DNA of 64,000 nucleotides. Source: Timema cristinae. Its lineage: Eukaryota; Arthropoda; Insecta; Phasmatodea; Timematidae. The DNA lies in the NCBI GenBank assembly GCA_039000515.1, contig JBCFYV010002255.1:17508890-17572889 (forward strand), written 5' to 3'. Below the pieces are notes generated by a model. That model was not told the DNA's origin. It worked only from the letters and a program-made list of their open reading frames with translations, and ran no database searches. Each line of letters starts with the position of its first letter. The first letter of the stretch is position 1. Both the position numbers and the translations under genes were made by a program. Positions 1 through 11,029 of this stretch are shown piece after piece.

Positions 1-117
1 TCTAGTGATGTATACGCACTTCCCGACAAGGACCTTATACAGTCAGGGCAAAAAAAAAAATGCTGCCACAATATCATATGCTACGATGTAGCCTAAGATT
101 ATTTATTATTTTTTCCT

Positions 118-340
118 TTGTGACTTGGTAACCTTTCGGGTTATACGCTTATATATTAATTACAATAGTGAGTAAGGGATGAGAAATATTGAGTTTAGAA
201 GAAGTGTAGCCACATTTGAGTGGAGGAAGAGTTGGTTATCCATTTAGGAAAAACTACCCTCAATACACCTGACGGGGATTCAAACCCTATTCTCTATTGC
301 GAGAGTATAGCCTTGGACCACGCACCCACCAAAGTGGGTA
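118..340 (-). mobile_element. SINE A copy, degenerate
   Basis: Read on the minus strand, the family A layout is recognisable: a tRNA-like head ending near 340, a B-box-like stretch (the complement of 'gggattcaaaccct'), a middle part matching 'cacgcaaa..gggt', and the conserved tail, whose complement reads 'ctttcgggttatacgctta' near 136. It is diverged with no clear target duplication. Another head-bearing fragment of the same family abuts it, so this may be a head-to-tail pair. Confidence 0.6.
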
Positions 341-344
341 GTTA

Positions 345-545
345 GGCTAATTGAATAGAGAGGAGGTAGGTAGAACTTTAGTTGAAGTGCACCCTCATTT
401 GCGTGAAAGGAGAGTGGGACAATATTTATGAAAAAATACCCCCAGTATACTCGATCGGGATTCGAGCCCCGATCTCCCTCCCTGTCACCATCAATTTAAT
501 CCCATATGAGAGTGACGCATTATACTATGCAGCCACCCATGCGTG
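345..545 (-). mobile_element. SINE A copy, tail-less, next to previous copy
   Basis: This has the same strand and order as the copy just before it: a middle region ('cctcatttgcgtgaaagga'), then the B-box complement ('gggattcgagccccgat'), then the head complement near 'gcagccacccatgcg'. The common 3' tail is missing, as expected if the two copies recombined or inserted at the same place. Confidence 0.5.
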
Positions 546-667
546 TCTAGCAACATTAATCCAATAGTATCCAATAGTTTCATGTTTAATTATGTGTATA
601 TTTTTTCGATTAAAAAAAAATCATAGTTAAATTTTGCATTTTTTCATTAATAACAACAACCAAGACA

Positions 668-880
668 TTAGTCTTGTCTTGTTTGGCTGGTCTGCGAGGA
701 GGTGTTTGGAGTTCGGATTCTGACCGGGTGGACCAGGTGGTATTTAATTTAAATATTTCTAGCACCCACTCCCTACAAATGCGGGTACACCTAAATATTA
801 TAATTTCCTTCTCTCGAACCCATTAGGTTAAATGTGGGTAGTGCGGATGGGTAGTATGACGTGGAGAACGAAAAAATAAA
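668..880 (+). mobile_element. SINE A copy, very degenerate
   Basis: Weak B-box-like 'agttcggattctgacc', then 'acaaatgcgggtacacct' and a tail-like 'gatgggtagtatgacgtgg'. The order matches family A but the head is poorly preserved. Confidence 0.45.
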
Positions 881-2980
881 GTTGGTTTCTAAGAGGAAAG
901 GATAGCGTTGAATTAGGACTGGCTGCATTAGGTAGGTTTTATTAATATTAAATATAGTATAATTACAGTCTAATAGTATAAGTACAGTCTAATTTTAATT
1001 AGAAACTAGATTTAAAAGGATAAAAAAAGTGTTATTTATATGACAAATTATTCTAAAGTCAACATTTTTAATTTTGAGAATTATTTTATTTTTAATCAAA
1101 TATTCAAGTAGCTGTCTAATACAGATTTCTCTCTCTCTCTCTCTTTTTTTTTAATGGTGTTTGGCACCTGTGTCTTATAATATTTATATTTAGGGTAAAT
1201 GTTTATGTTCATACTACAAACAGATAATATTCCTTTTATTTTAATTTAATTTTCAATATCAAATGAATAATATTTAAAAAATATATTGCAACATTATTTG
1301 TGGTAACCAAATTTTGTTTTTATAGTACATAAAACCTTTCTATTCTGAAAAAAAAAGTTTTGACGTCTTATTTTTCTAACTAATATAGCCATATATTCCT
1401 TAAACAACAGCTAGAATAGTTACTAAATCTATTTACACTTATTCATACGTCAGGTTCTATGATCTGCAGTTCACATTTGTTGTATATTACCAATACCTGT
1501 TAAATAACACCAATAAAATAAAAACAGTTTTTTACGCAAAAAAAAATGGTCATATTTTCTCAAAGGCTTTATATATGAAAGCATAACTATATAGTCTATA
1601 CCCCTTAGGAATGGTGGTAAATGACAGGTAGCAAAAGATGTAAAGGTGGTTAAAATAAAACATAATTAAAAGCAAAATTGTTTATTGTGAATGTTTTGAC
1701 TTCCAAAAGTTACAACACAATATTATGTCCTTACAGATAATATAGTTTGAGCCAATGAACACATGAGCGTAGAGTTTGTAACTTTATCTAGCTGTCATAA
1801 GTTATCATCACTCCTATTGCGATTGGACTATAGCCACTAACGTAAGCCAATCTTGTTCTCATTCAAATCTTGACAGCATACAGCAAGGGATCTTTTCAAA
1901 TTATTCAAAAAAAAAAACTAAGTGAGACCCAACAGACTCATGAATATCATCTCTCCTCTCGGAGAGAGAGTTTTCAAACCTCCCCCCCCCCAGAACGTAT
2001 CCCCTTCACCACCCAAACAACCCCCTCGCCCATCATCTGACTGTAGTAAAGCGATGGATGGATAAGATCACTACAGAACTCAGCAAGATGCAATTTATAT
2101 TCCGGACACAGAGAACTGTGAAAAAAAACAGTATGGTAGACACGTACAAAGAACGAATAAATCCGAATAAGCTTTTCTCAATTCGTACTACACCATGTAA
2201 GTAAAAAAAAAAAAAAAAAAAAAAAGGCGCAAAGTCTTGAATCGGTATTTCAGCCACGTAACAAATTTCACAGAATCGTAAAAATAAACATTTTTACTAG
2301 AAACTATGTAGAACTCTATAGTATATGTGTATATATATTTCCGAGGAAATTGACGTTATTCATAAAGAAATCCTGGCAAATTTTATATAAAATTTATTCA
2401 AGCTTGCACCATTAAGAAAGAGGGGGCAGAGGGGGGGAAGAATTAATAAGTTAAAATACCCCCTTTCCCATGAAACCACAACTAATATATATTTTGCATT
2501 GTAGCTTATTGGAGAGTTATCATATTAATAAAATCGATCACCTCAATTAAGTTTTAAAATAAATTTAAATGGTTTCCATATGGGTTAGTGTTATAAAATT
2601 ACTTGTCATTGATTGAAAAGGTAGGCCCACTTCCTGGAAAGTCCCTGCATTAGAAAGCTCATACCCCCTTATAGCCCAAAAATAGTTCTAGGGGTTCTGG
2701 TTAAAGCTATGTACAGTATTAGTTTATTTAAAAATCATCAATTATATAAATTAATTAATATATTTTATTTTGATTTTTTTTGGGGTTGCATGAGATGATT
2801 CAGAACGAAAGAGAAATATAACAATTACAAAGAAAGGCAGTAAAGCATATATATATATTTTCAATAAACAAAAATTTATATTTACAATGGGCTAGCAATA
2901 AGATATTTCAATCATAGTTAACAAATCATTAGGTTTTGCACAAAAAGTTCAATAGGCATGATGCGACTACTTTTTTAATC
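881..2980. other. AT-rich intergenic/intronic sequence, no gene seen
   Basis: No coding signal or element ends are recognised. The stretch holds a (CT)n run near 1129, a C-run near 1982, and a 23-base A tract at 2203-2225. About 1400-1515 resembles 27725-27835 (both contain 'attcatacgtca' followed by a 'tatcaatacct'-type sequence), suggesting an old dispersed repeat. Confidence 0.5.
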
Positions 2981-2984
2981 TTAA

Positions 2985-3770
2985 AATACGTATTGCTAAG
3001 TTGAAGTTTCAATATTTAGGTGCCAGAATTAGAATGCACTTCATTCTCATCAGAAAAATTTTGCTCGATAGTTGGGCTTGGCATACTTCAATCTTTGTTT
3101 GTTCACACAGGTATGTTGTGCCAAAAAGTGATACAAATCCATAAGCAAGTTACTTCAAATACGGGAAATCAGGGCGCTAAGATTTATAGAATTGGAGAGA
3201 ATTCCTTCTTTATACACGTCTTTCAACATGTAATCTGAGTAGAGATCAATAATTTCCATTCTGAAACAGACTTGAGTTGTTTCAACATTACAGTTACATG
3301 GATTTTTAAACAACCTTAATGTATATATTTTCCCATCAAGAACATTTTTGCAAGTCAGTTATTGGTTCTAATTCAGGTGGAAAAGGATGTTCTGCTTTAC
3401 CTTCTTCATTAAATTTTTCTCAACATGGGAAATGAACCATATTATGAAAGGTCCTTCAAATAAGTAGCATCAGTTTTACTCTGAATGCCTTGGCATGTGA
3501 GAATAGAACACAAATCAAATTTAGCTTCAGATTCAATTGATTCATATGGCCAGTCATGTCATGTCTGCCATAAATTCCAATTTCCAAAGACAGTCAGTGT
3601 TTGAAAAAAGTGGTTTAAGTCAACTCTTCTCTGTGAGAAATGCATACTTTTTTTTCTAACTTGGAAAAACCATGTCAATTGTGCGGTCAAGAACTGAACA
3701 TGCCAAATATAATACATGGTTAAGAAATGACAAAGGAATTATTTTTTTTTTGCTAAAAATCTTATAAAGG
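2985..3770 (-). pseudogene. Decayed hAT-family transposase (GTF2IRD2/ZBED-like), C-terminal part
   Basis: Translating the minus strand in shifting frames gives pieces in the order expected for the C-terminal half of domesticated-type hAT proteins: 'MTGHMNQLNLKLN' (near 3550), a 'HFPC'-like stretch (near 3430), 'MEIIDLYSDYMLKDVYKEG' (near 3260-3200), then 'LAQHTCVNKQRLKYAK' and 'NYRAKFF' (near 3120-3040). In the family these correspond to the insertion domain and the hAT C-terminal dimerisation region (typically an 'STYLCEQTFS' then 'KSKYRSRL' order). Several stops and frame changes show it is dead. Terminal inverted repeats were not found, so its ends are approximate. The match is by remembered family pattern, not by alignment. 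Confidence 0.65.
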
Positions 3771-3817
3771 GGCCGGAAAGAATCTTTTGGCCTTCGGGTT
3801 ATAGTTTAAATACCCCT

Positions 3818-4050
3818 GTCTAAGGCTTCATGCTCACAAAAGATTAAAACTGCTGATTACAAGGGGATTGGGGTTTGAATCCCGGTCATGTGCAATGTGG
3901 GTGGTTTTTTCCTAAATATTATTCCACTCTCCCTTAATGCAAATGCCAGTACACATCCTCTAAATTCAACCTTCCTATTTTCTAACACATTGGTTTAGTT
4001 AGTACATAGCGTATAACCCAAATTGGTAATAAAACGTGTGAAAAGATATG
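3818..4050 (+). mobile_element. SINE A copy, degenerate
   Basis: B box 'ggggtttgaatcccggtc' near 3890, then the 'ttttttcctaaat' and 'ccactctcccttaatgcaaa' middle, and the tail 'gcgtataacccaaattggt'. The A-box region is eroded. Confidence 0.6.
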
Positions 4051-4230
4051 TTTAGAAAATCTTACATTACCCGCTTTCCCCCATGGCATTATCCCGCAAT
4101 CGAGCCATACTCAACTATCGACCACCGTCTGTTGGTGAAGATAAGGTCCACTTTTCCTGATAGAGGTTGCGATGTTGCTAACACAATGAATCTTCCTTCA
4201 GGCCATTAATCTTAGTTTTTAGAGCAGATC

Positions 4231-4243
4231 TGTTACTTTTTCA
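4231..4243 (+). repeat. Target-site duplication, left copy
   Basis: TGTTACTTTTTCA, identical to 4494-4506, brackets the SINE between them. Confidence 0.9.
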
Positions 4244-4493
4244 CCCGCCTCGGTGGCGTAGTTGGCTAACGCGCTTGTCGTGTTGAGCTTGACGACCAAG
4301 GACGGGGAGATCGAGGTTCGAATCTCGGTCGGGTGAACTGGGGATGGTTTTTTCTAAATGGTTTTCCACTCTACCTCCACGCAAATTCGGGTTCACTTCC
4401 TCTAACTAAACCTTCCCAATTCCTAATTCATTAGCGTAATTAGTACTTAAAGCGTATAACCCGAACGGGTAGTAAGACGCAATGCTAAATATA
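4244..4493 (+). mobile_element. SINE A, full-length reference copy
   Basis: This is the cleanest complete member of the window's main SINE family. It has a tRNA-like head with an A box ('ggcgtagttggctaac') and B box ('gaggttcgaatctcggtc'), a roughly 110-bp unrelated middle ('ccacgcaaattcgggttc'), and a conserved tail containing the small palindrome CCCGAACGGG in 'gtataacccgaacgggtagt'. It ends in a short A/T tail. A perfect 13-bp duplication flanks it, the hallmark of LINE-assisted retrotransposition, so this is a comparatively young insertion. RNA polymerase III would use the two internal boxes. Which tRNA gave rise to the head was not determined. Confidence 0.9.
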
Positions 4494-4506
4494 TGTTACT
4501 TTTTCA
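4494..4506 (+). repeat. Target-site duplication, right copy
   Basis: TGTTACTTTTTCA, exact match to 4231-4243. Confidence 0.9.
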
Positions 4507-4514
4507 TTAAAGTA

Positions 4515-4665
4515 GCTCCTCATTTGTCCTCACGAGGCTGAGTTGACCCCCGTTCTAGACTCTTTGCTTCACAGATAATCTTTAAGCAACGGGGATCGAA
4601 CATGAGACCTTTGGATCTGCATTCATAATTCAGGAACTCTGACAACTATACCAGAGATTGAAACC
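4515..4665 (-). mobile_element. tRNA-like SINE head, other family
   Basis: On the minus strand, 'tggtatagttgtcagag' (A box) is followed about 50 bases later by 'atgttcgatccccgttg' (B box), as in a tRNA gene. The sequence does not fold into an obvious complete tRNA, and the region after the B box is not family A or B. It is probably a separate tRNA-derived SINE or a tRNA pseudogene. Confidence 0.5.
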
Positions 4666-4859
4666 AATCCAAAATTATTGATTGTGAGAAAGTATGTGCA
4701 ATACTTGCTATTCCATTCATTTTTCAAACCGTCACTATAGGGAGTAAAAATAAACTAAACTACAGATAAACTTAACGTCACCTGCTTTGGGAAGAATATA
4801 AAAAACGGTCCGGTAATCTCTACGAAGAGATCCTATCAAAGTCGTCGTCAGCAAAGCGT

Positions 4860-5150
4860 AAAACTTTTAACACCAATATCCATTGGATGTTAGCTGGAAA
4901 GGTGATGGGAGGGAGAGAAGTGGGGGCGGACAAGGGTTGGAAAGGGGGGGAGGAGGCATGATTTGGTGGAGGGGGGGGGGAAGAAGTATAGAAGAGGTCT
5001 GACATCAATGAGTCTTTAATAGCGCAACTATCAAGAGAAACGCCCAGCTGACGAGACAATAAAATTACAGGGATAGAACTGAACGTTCCAAACAAAATGG
5101 GAGAAGAGGAGTAGAATGGGTGAGGGGGGCGGGGGAGGGGAGGGTGACAA
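4860..5150. repeat. G-rich purine tract
   Basis: The plus strand is dominated by G and A, with several runs of five or more G ('ggaaaggggggggaggagg', then another long G run near 4970 and 'gaggggggcgggggagggg' near 5125). The minus strand is therefore proline-rich in any open frame, and I regard the open frame there as an artefact of composition. G-quadruplex formation is possible on the plus strand. Confidence 0.6.
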
Positions 5151-5189
5151 AACACACGTGTACGACATTTGGAAGGGTTAGACAAAAAA

Positions 5190-6180
5190 TAAGTACTTTA
5201 ACTTTTATCTCTTTAAGAAATAAAACAAAAAGTGGAGCCAAACAACAAATAGGAAAAAAAAAAATGTGTAATAAAAGTTTTTTTAAAGAGACATAATATA
5301 TTCCACATATTTATAAAAATTTAATTATTTAAGCTCATTAACTTTCCTTTAAGTTTACACTAGTTTTAAAAGTAAAATAAATATTAATCAAAACGGATGG
5401 AATTTTAACACAACGCGATTGCATAAGACCTATCTCGTAGAACAAGACAAAAACAAATTTAACTTTTAAACAGTCCCAAATTCTCCGCAGTGTATAAACT
5501 TGAATTAGAATGGGTCAAACGTTTAGACAAAGTACGTAGTCAAATGGAGTAAGGGAGTAAAAGGTTTATTACCTAAAAGTCTGTAAGCCACCTTATTGGG
5601 AGATGAGTGAGAAAGTTTTTTTTTTTTTTTACTATGAGGTGAAATTATGTGTCTGGTTAGAATTTACCTTGAATTTGTAGATATTTTATGATGTGGTGCC
5701 CAGATAGGCCTACCTGGGGTTGAAGGTAATGTGATAATTTAACGAGTAGTTGCAAATTATTTTTTATTTTAGTAACGCGTCTTAGTACTCATTTTGGTTA
5801 TACAACTACGTATTTATTGTTCTTCACTTTATACGCAAATATGTGAATCAAGAGAAAGGTGTGTTATTAAAATTAGGTTTTTGTGAGGCTAAAGTGAGTA
5901 AGGCTGGGAGTGGTGGGGGTGACCTGTCCATTTAGAGACCCGCCTTTAGCCAAAAAAAAGAAAAGAAAAATGTGGAAAATATAATACGTTTGTATTTGTA
6001 CCACCCTCACAAATATAAATTAATTTTAAAAGGCGTTAGACAGAAAAGTGTGATAGTTATATATAAAATAATAATAATGAATTAATACAAGAAATATCCA
6101 GTTAAGTAAATAGTAATAAAATTAATATTAAGATAATGAGATATAAGGAAATATACTTGTCACCGTGTCATGTATGTGCT
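5190..6180. other. AT-rich sequence, nothing recognised
   Basis: Contains a 15-base T run at 5616-5630 and otherwise no motif, long frame or element boundary that I can support. Confidence 0.5.
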
Positions 6181-6189
6181 ACAAATCTA

Positions 6190-6715
6190 ATTTATTCTTT
6201 CACTCATTCAAAAACTACTTCACAAATTGAACTGTAATTTCACATGAACGTAATTCTGATGTTCGGTTAACAAATAGGCCTATTAACAATAATTATACCA
6301 TTTAACCTAAAACAACAACCCACACCCCCTTACACCCCCCATCCCTTTCCAGATGTATTTCCTGAACCACTGGGGCTTAGGAGTTGCCTTTTGGTTGGAG
6401 GTACCCACAGGTGCTATACTTCAAACCCCTCCAAACCCACCACGACAGTCTCAAGATAAATTTCCGTAACTGTAAACCCGCTAAACCGATTGAGCTGAAA
6501 TTTAGCATAGGCAAAACTCAAGACTTTCGGTTAACATATAGGTTAATTAAAACTACTTATATCGCTTAACCTAAGACACTAACCTCAAACCTCCCTTGAC
6601 CCTAACAACCCCATAAGTATAACCGGAACCACTAGGACTAAAGAGTCACTCTTCAGGTGGAAAATACCAACGGGTGCTAGACACCTACCCACCTTAGCGC
6701 CCCAAACATGTATCA
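6190..6715 (+). repeat. Two diverged tandem units of about 263 bp
   Basis: 'gttcggttaacaaatagg' (6261) recurs as 'tttcggttaacatatagg' (6525). In both units this is followed by a 'taacctaa' block, a C-rich stretch, 'gaaccact(g/a)gg', and 'gtgcta(t/g)ac'. The units are a head-to-tail duplication, roughly 70% similar by eye. 'ccgattgagctgaaattta' in the second unit is typical of dispersed insect repeats. Confidence 0.6.
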
Positions 6716-6779
6716 TTGGAACCACTGGGCAGAGGGGATCACCTAAATTTAACATTTTATTTTAAAATATTTAACTACC

Positions 6780-7780
6780 CATAAAAATGTATGTTCCTTT
6801 GTAAATAAACAAATTTATACATGCTAATTACTGACATACAACACACTTATTAATACTAAACAACCACACTCTTCAAATGATAACAAATAATGCAGTTAAT
6901 AAAATTGAAATTCACTTTTTAAAGCCATAGTTTATAAATCATAATAATTTAATAACATGATGATTATTTATTTATTATAATTATATTTAATATTATTAAT
7001 GATTAGTAAGAATTTAATCATAAATAAATTTTTTCTTATTTAAAAAATTATTATCTGTTTATATATCTATGGATAAATAATTTATATGAATATTATACAT
7101 AATTAAATATATTTAAATAATACTTATATATGCATATTTATGTTTATATGCTACATTATATTACTAGGCATTCTATTTGTCTTAATTATATTTCTAATGT
7201 GCATATAAATAAATATATAATAATAATTTGAGTTAAGAATAATCCGAAGGCAACCCCTTAACACTACCCTGAAAGTTGAATTCTAGTTACGTGCCCGGCT
7301 TTGGATACATTGGGCACATTTTAATGATGAGACTGACAGACGTTCGTTCATGGCAATATCTCCACTGTCAACTTGAATTATTTCAAGAAATTAATGTAGA
7401 TGGCGCACAACGGGCTGTCAACAGATTTGAGCGACAACAGGATTTGAAACGAATCTAAACCTGTCCAGAGTATAAATGACAACTTGTCTCCACCAATTAT
7501 TTTTATAATTATCAATATTCACGGTATAGACATTGTTGATTTAATTTTTTATTAAATTATGAAATCCCCAACAAATCATATCAACAAAGCGTATAGAATT
7601 ACATCACAGGGAATAATTTTAAAATTAACATCCATTATATTAAGCGAAAAGTGTATTGAAAGCTGTGCAGAACGTATGCATATTTACACTTGTGTTGTAG
7701 GGAAGTGTAAGGTAAATTTTTAGAGAAAGTGTGCCGCATTTTCTTTCAGTGATAGTGCAAAACCCTTTTAGTATTTTTTT
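6780..7780. other. Very AT-rich sequence, no gene seen
   Basis: 6800-7240 is almost pure A/T. A short GC-richer patch at 7240-7470 has no recognisable product. Confidence 0.5.
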
Positions 7781-7782
7781 AA

Positions 7783-8022
7783 GTAGCACGTCTTACTACC
7801 GTTCAGGTTATACGCCTCTATACTAATTTCACCAATGTGTTAGGAACGTTTAATTTATAGGAAATGCACCAACATTTGCATCGACGAAGATTATAAAACC
7901 ATATAGGAAAACCACCCTAAGTGCACCCGTCTGGGATCGAACCCCAATCTCTCCATCTTCAGCAGTCTAGTCTAACATTGCGGTAGCGGGTTGGGACCGC
8001 GAAGCCACCAAAGCGGGTTTCT
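7783..8022 (-). mobile_element. SINE A copy
   Basis: The minus-strand tail complement 'gttcaggttatacgcctc' is at 7801, the B-box complement 'gggatcgaaccccaatct' near 7935, and the head complement 'gccaccaaagcgggttt' at the right end. Moderately diverged; no exact duplication seen. Confidence 0.7.
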
Positions 8023-8115
8023 AGGAAAAATTAAACTTTAGTATACTCAACCAGAATTCAAACCCCAACCTCCTTGTAACCAGCATGCGCTTAACATTTG
8101 GTCCGAGTGCCAAAC
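8023..8115 (-). mobile_element. Partial SINE A head abutting previous copy
   Basis: A second B-box complement ('agaattcaaaccccaacct') and head-like stretch directly follow the preceding SINE head. This is a fragment, repeating the paired arrangement seen at 118-545. Confidence 0.45.
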
Positions 8116-8179
8116 AGTTCCGGAGTTTTATTTTATAAAATGACAGATAAAAAAAGATTATGAAGGCCCTAACAAATCA

Positions 8180-8640
8180 AGTTATTTTTTGACTCGAACA
8201 TTTGACATTTCATCTGGCCAATTGTCTGTCCGGATATTTGTTACAAAATAACTATTAAATGTGTGGATTAAATTTAACAAAAAATTCCAGGACATTATTG
8301 AACCTAGGCCAAACAAAGTTTGTACAGGGTTTTTCAATCTTCTTATCCGTTTCAAGATGGCGGCCATTCAGAAATCTATCTGTTTGTTAATTAAGAACTG
8401 ACAAATCCGTGGAGGAATTTTAACGAAATTTTGCAGTAATATTCTTTGAACCTTGACATAACGATGTAGGTATGCTGCGTCTATCCTGTATGTTAGTAAG
8501 CTTACTTTGAATTATCCTACCATCGTAATAATAGATAGGGCCATAGTGTAATTCGTCGAGGTTAGAGTAAAGTGAACATAGTTTATAAATTTGGTAATAC
8601 GTTTCATCATGGTGGCCACTCAAAAGTTTTTTCTTTTGAT
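8180..8640 (-). repeat. Two diverged tandem units of about 253 bp
   Basis: 'cgtttcaagatggcggccat' (8348) recurs as 'cgtttcatcatggtggccac' (8600), each preceded by related sequence with 'aatttaacaaaa/ttttaacgaaa'. A weaker relative lies at 57410-57600 ('atggccacccaac'). These look like decayed copies of a dispersed insect repeat, not genes. Confidence 0.5.
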
Positions 8641-9027
8641 TTCTCAGCTCAAGTTATTTGAATTTAAAATTCTAATCAATCGATTAAGTACTTAGGAATA
8701 TCATTTTGTTTGACATATATTGTGAGACTGATGCATTAGATCGTGTGAACAATAAATACCATATATGAATTTAATGCACTTTTAAGTTTATTAATAATTT
8801 GTTTTTTGTCTAACTTGAATAACGTGAGAAAATATCAACTTAAAATCCAAGAAGAAAATTAATTAGATGAATAATTTCAAACTTTAAATCCAAAGAGAAC
8901 TCTTAAGGTTGTAATGACTATAAGAACATGGTCCTAGCCTGGTTGAACCCTACCCCCACCCTTAACTACATAAATACATCACTTTGTGGTCATTCTTGCT
9001 CTGATTTTTGTAGTGTGAAGTTCAGGT

Positions 9028-10230
9028 TACTTTTAGTACAATATTTTATAGTATTGTGTTCTCTTGTCTTGTGTTCTCTAGTCTTGTGTTCTCTAGTCTG
9101 TATTATCTAGCCAGTCATCATGGAACTTTCTTCCACCAACAAGGGTAAGCAATGCGCATTCTACGACGGCTACTCGTATAACTTCAGAAGAAAAAACAAA
9201 GACGGAACGATATCCTGGCGCTGTTCACAGGAAAAATCTAAAAGATGTCGAGGAACGATGAAAAGCAAAGAAGGCGAAGTTTTTAAGCACAACCGAGCAT
9301 CAATGTGGCACATCAGATGAAACACGATTGGAGCTTAAGAAAATTCTTCAACAAGAAAAGAAGCGGTCCCGGGAAAAAGATTTCTTCTGTTTCCAAAATC
9401 TACAATCAAGAACTTGGCAATCTTCATAATAGAGGCTATGAATTTGTCACAGAAATATCTGCCTAGGAGATGACAAAGAGGGTTCTCCATCAGCAAAGGT
9501 GCAAATCCCAAGGAAATCAAGCAGAGCCAGAAACGCGCGAAGGAAATAGTTATTGTTGAAGAGTTTTTGAAGATGAAAGATGGCAGCAGATTTCTATTGG
9601 TGGATGACAAATCTGGCAAAAGAATTTTAAATTACAGTGGAGGGAAAGGAAGAGAAGGATTGAAATGTCATAAAGAGGTTTTTTTTTATAGATGGAACTT
9701 TTAAAATATGCTGTAAACAGTTTGCGCAGATCTATTCAATTCATGCTGATTTCGGAAGAGTGTCGGATGAAACAAACATATACCCCGTGACTTCTGATTT
9801 GTTACCAAATAAGAAGAAAGAGACATACGTCAGGCTTTTTCGACTATTTCTTGAAGTTATACATGACTGGAAACAGAGAACAGTCAAGGTAGATTTTGAG
9901 GCAGCATCAATATCCGCTTTGAAAGAAGTTTTCCCCTCAGTGGATATAAAGGAATGTCATTTTCACATGAAAAAGTTTTTTCTGAAGAAGAATTCAAGAC
10001 TTGGGCATTACGCGAGACTACAAAGAGATCGAGGAAGTTCGTCTTCACATAAAGAGGTGTGCAGCCCTTACGTTTCTCACACCTGAAGATGTCTTCTATG
10101 GCCAGTTGAAGATCTATTCTCATGCTCCTGAAAACGTAAAACTAGCTGAGCTCCTAGATTATTTCATCGAAAGATGGTTGGAAAATGAAGAAATCCCTTT
10201 ATACCTTTGGAGTTGACATGAGAGATGACA
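9028..10230 (+). pseudogene. Broken FLYWCH zinc finger / MULE transposase-like gene
   Basis: An open stretch from 9120 reads through a FLYWCH-type zinc finger (residues about 10-62: 'YNFRRKNKDGTISWRCSQ', then 'CRGT' and a terminal His). After a frame break near 9320 the coding signal continues in other frames. It gives a MULE-like core at 9690-10010 ('DGTFKICCKQFAQIYSIHAD', 'YPVTSDLLPNKKKETY', 'VDFEAASISALKEVFPSVD', 'ECHFHMKKFF') and a C-terminal piece at 10130-10215 ('LLDYFIERW'). Families with this pairing are Mutator-like transposases and host genes derived from them. Three or more frame breaks show it is inactive. The leader has three copies of 'tcttgtgttctctag'-type sequence (9053-9105) just upstream of the ATG. 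No terminal repeats were found, so ancient transposon and decayed host gene cannot be told apart. Confidence 0.75.
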
Positions 10231-10619
10231 TAGGATCACAAACTAGGTTGAAGGGTATAATCGCCGACCAAGCAGCATGTTTAGAAGACCTAGCCCTTGA
10301 ATCGAGGAGATTATCCAGTGTTTGCAAAAGGAAGTGGAACACATAGCCTGCATGTTTATGAGGTTACAGGTCAACCTCTAAGGAAAGAAGAGAAAACCTG
10401 CATCATACAAGAAGCTGGACGAGAGAAATGATAAAAATTCACCTATATCTCACCAGGACAAAACCCGCGAAGTTCAGGAATGTCCTCTAGCCCACGAGTG
10501 GCAGCTTTTTTCGCGATATCTTTAGGAACCTAAGTGAATTTTACTCTAGGTACTCCATTGTATTTATGATTAACTATCATTTGCCCACGGCTTCACTCAT
10601 ATCGTTGAAACTAAACATT

Positions 10620-10940
10620 AATTATAAATCCTCTTTATTCCCTATCCCATGGGAATTTTAAAAAATCCGACCTTATTTCTTGTCTAGATCATAAAGGGCA
10701 CCTCTGTGAAAAATTTCAGCTTTCTAGGTCCAAAGGTTTGGGCTGGGCGTTGATCTAATAAGAAATAAGGCAACTTTAAGGCGAACATATAAATTCTCTT
10801 TATTCCCTATCCCATGGGAATTTCAAAAACTCCTATCTTATTCCTTGTGTACATAATAAAGGAAACCTCTGTGCGAGATTACAACTTTCTAGTTCCAAGG
10901 GTTTGGGCTGGGCGTTGATGAGTCAAGTCAGTGAGTCAGG
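10620..10940 (+). repeat. Tandem pair of about 167-bp units
   Basis: 'ctctttattccctatcccat' followed by 'gggaattt' occurs at about 10631 and 10797. Both are followed by '(c/t)cttatt(t/c)cttgt', a 'cctctgtg' block and 'gtttgggctgggcgttgat'. This is a common type of dispersed insect sequence ending in a 'gtcagtgagtcagga' stretch and an AT repeat. Its host element is not identified. Confidence 0.65.
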
Positions 10941-10950
10941 ACTTTTCTTC

Positions 10951-11020
10951 ATATATATATATATATATATACACATACATATATATACATATATACATAT
11001 ATATACATATATATACACAC
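10951..11020. repeat. (AT)n / (ACAT)n microsatellite
   Basis: Alternating AT followed by 'acatatat' variants; it forms the end of the tandem-unit repeat before it. Confidence 0.9.
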
Positions 11021-11029
11021 AGATTAGTA

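Noticed and set aside
4820..5185. 121-codon minus-strand open frame, Pro/Ser-rich
   Set aside because: It is the complement of a G-rich tract. Low complexity, no domain, no splice or initiation context.
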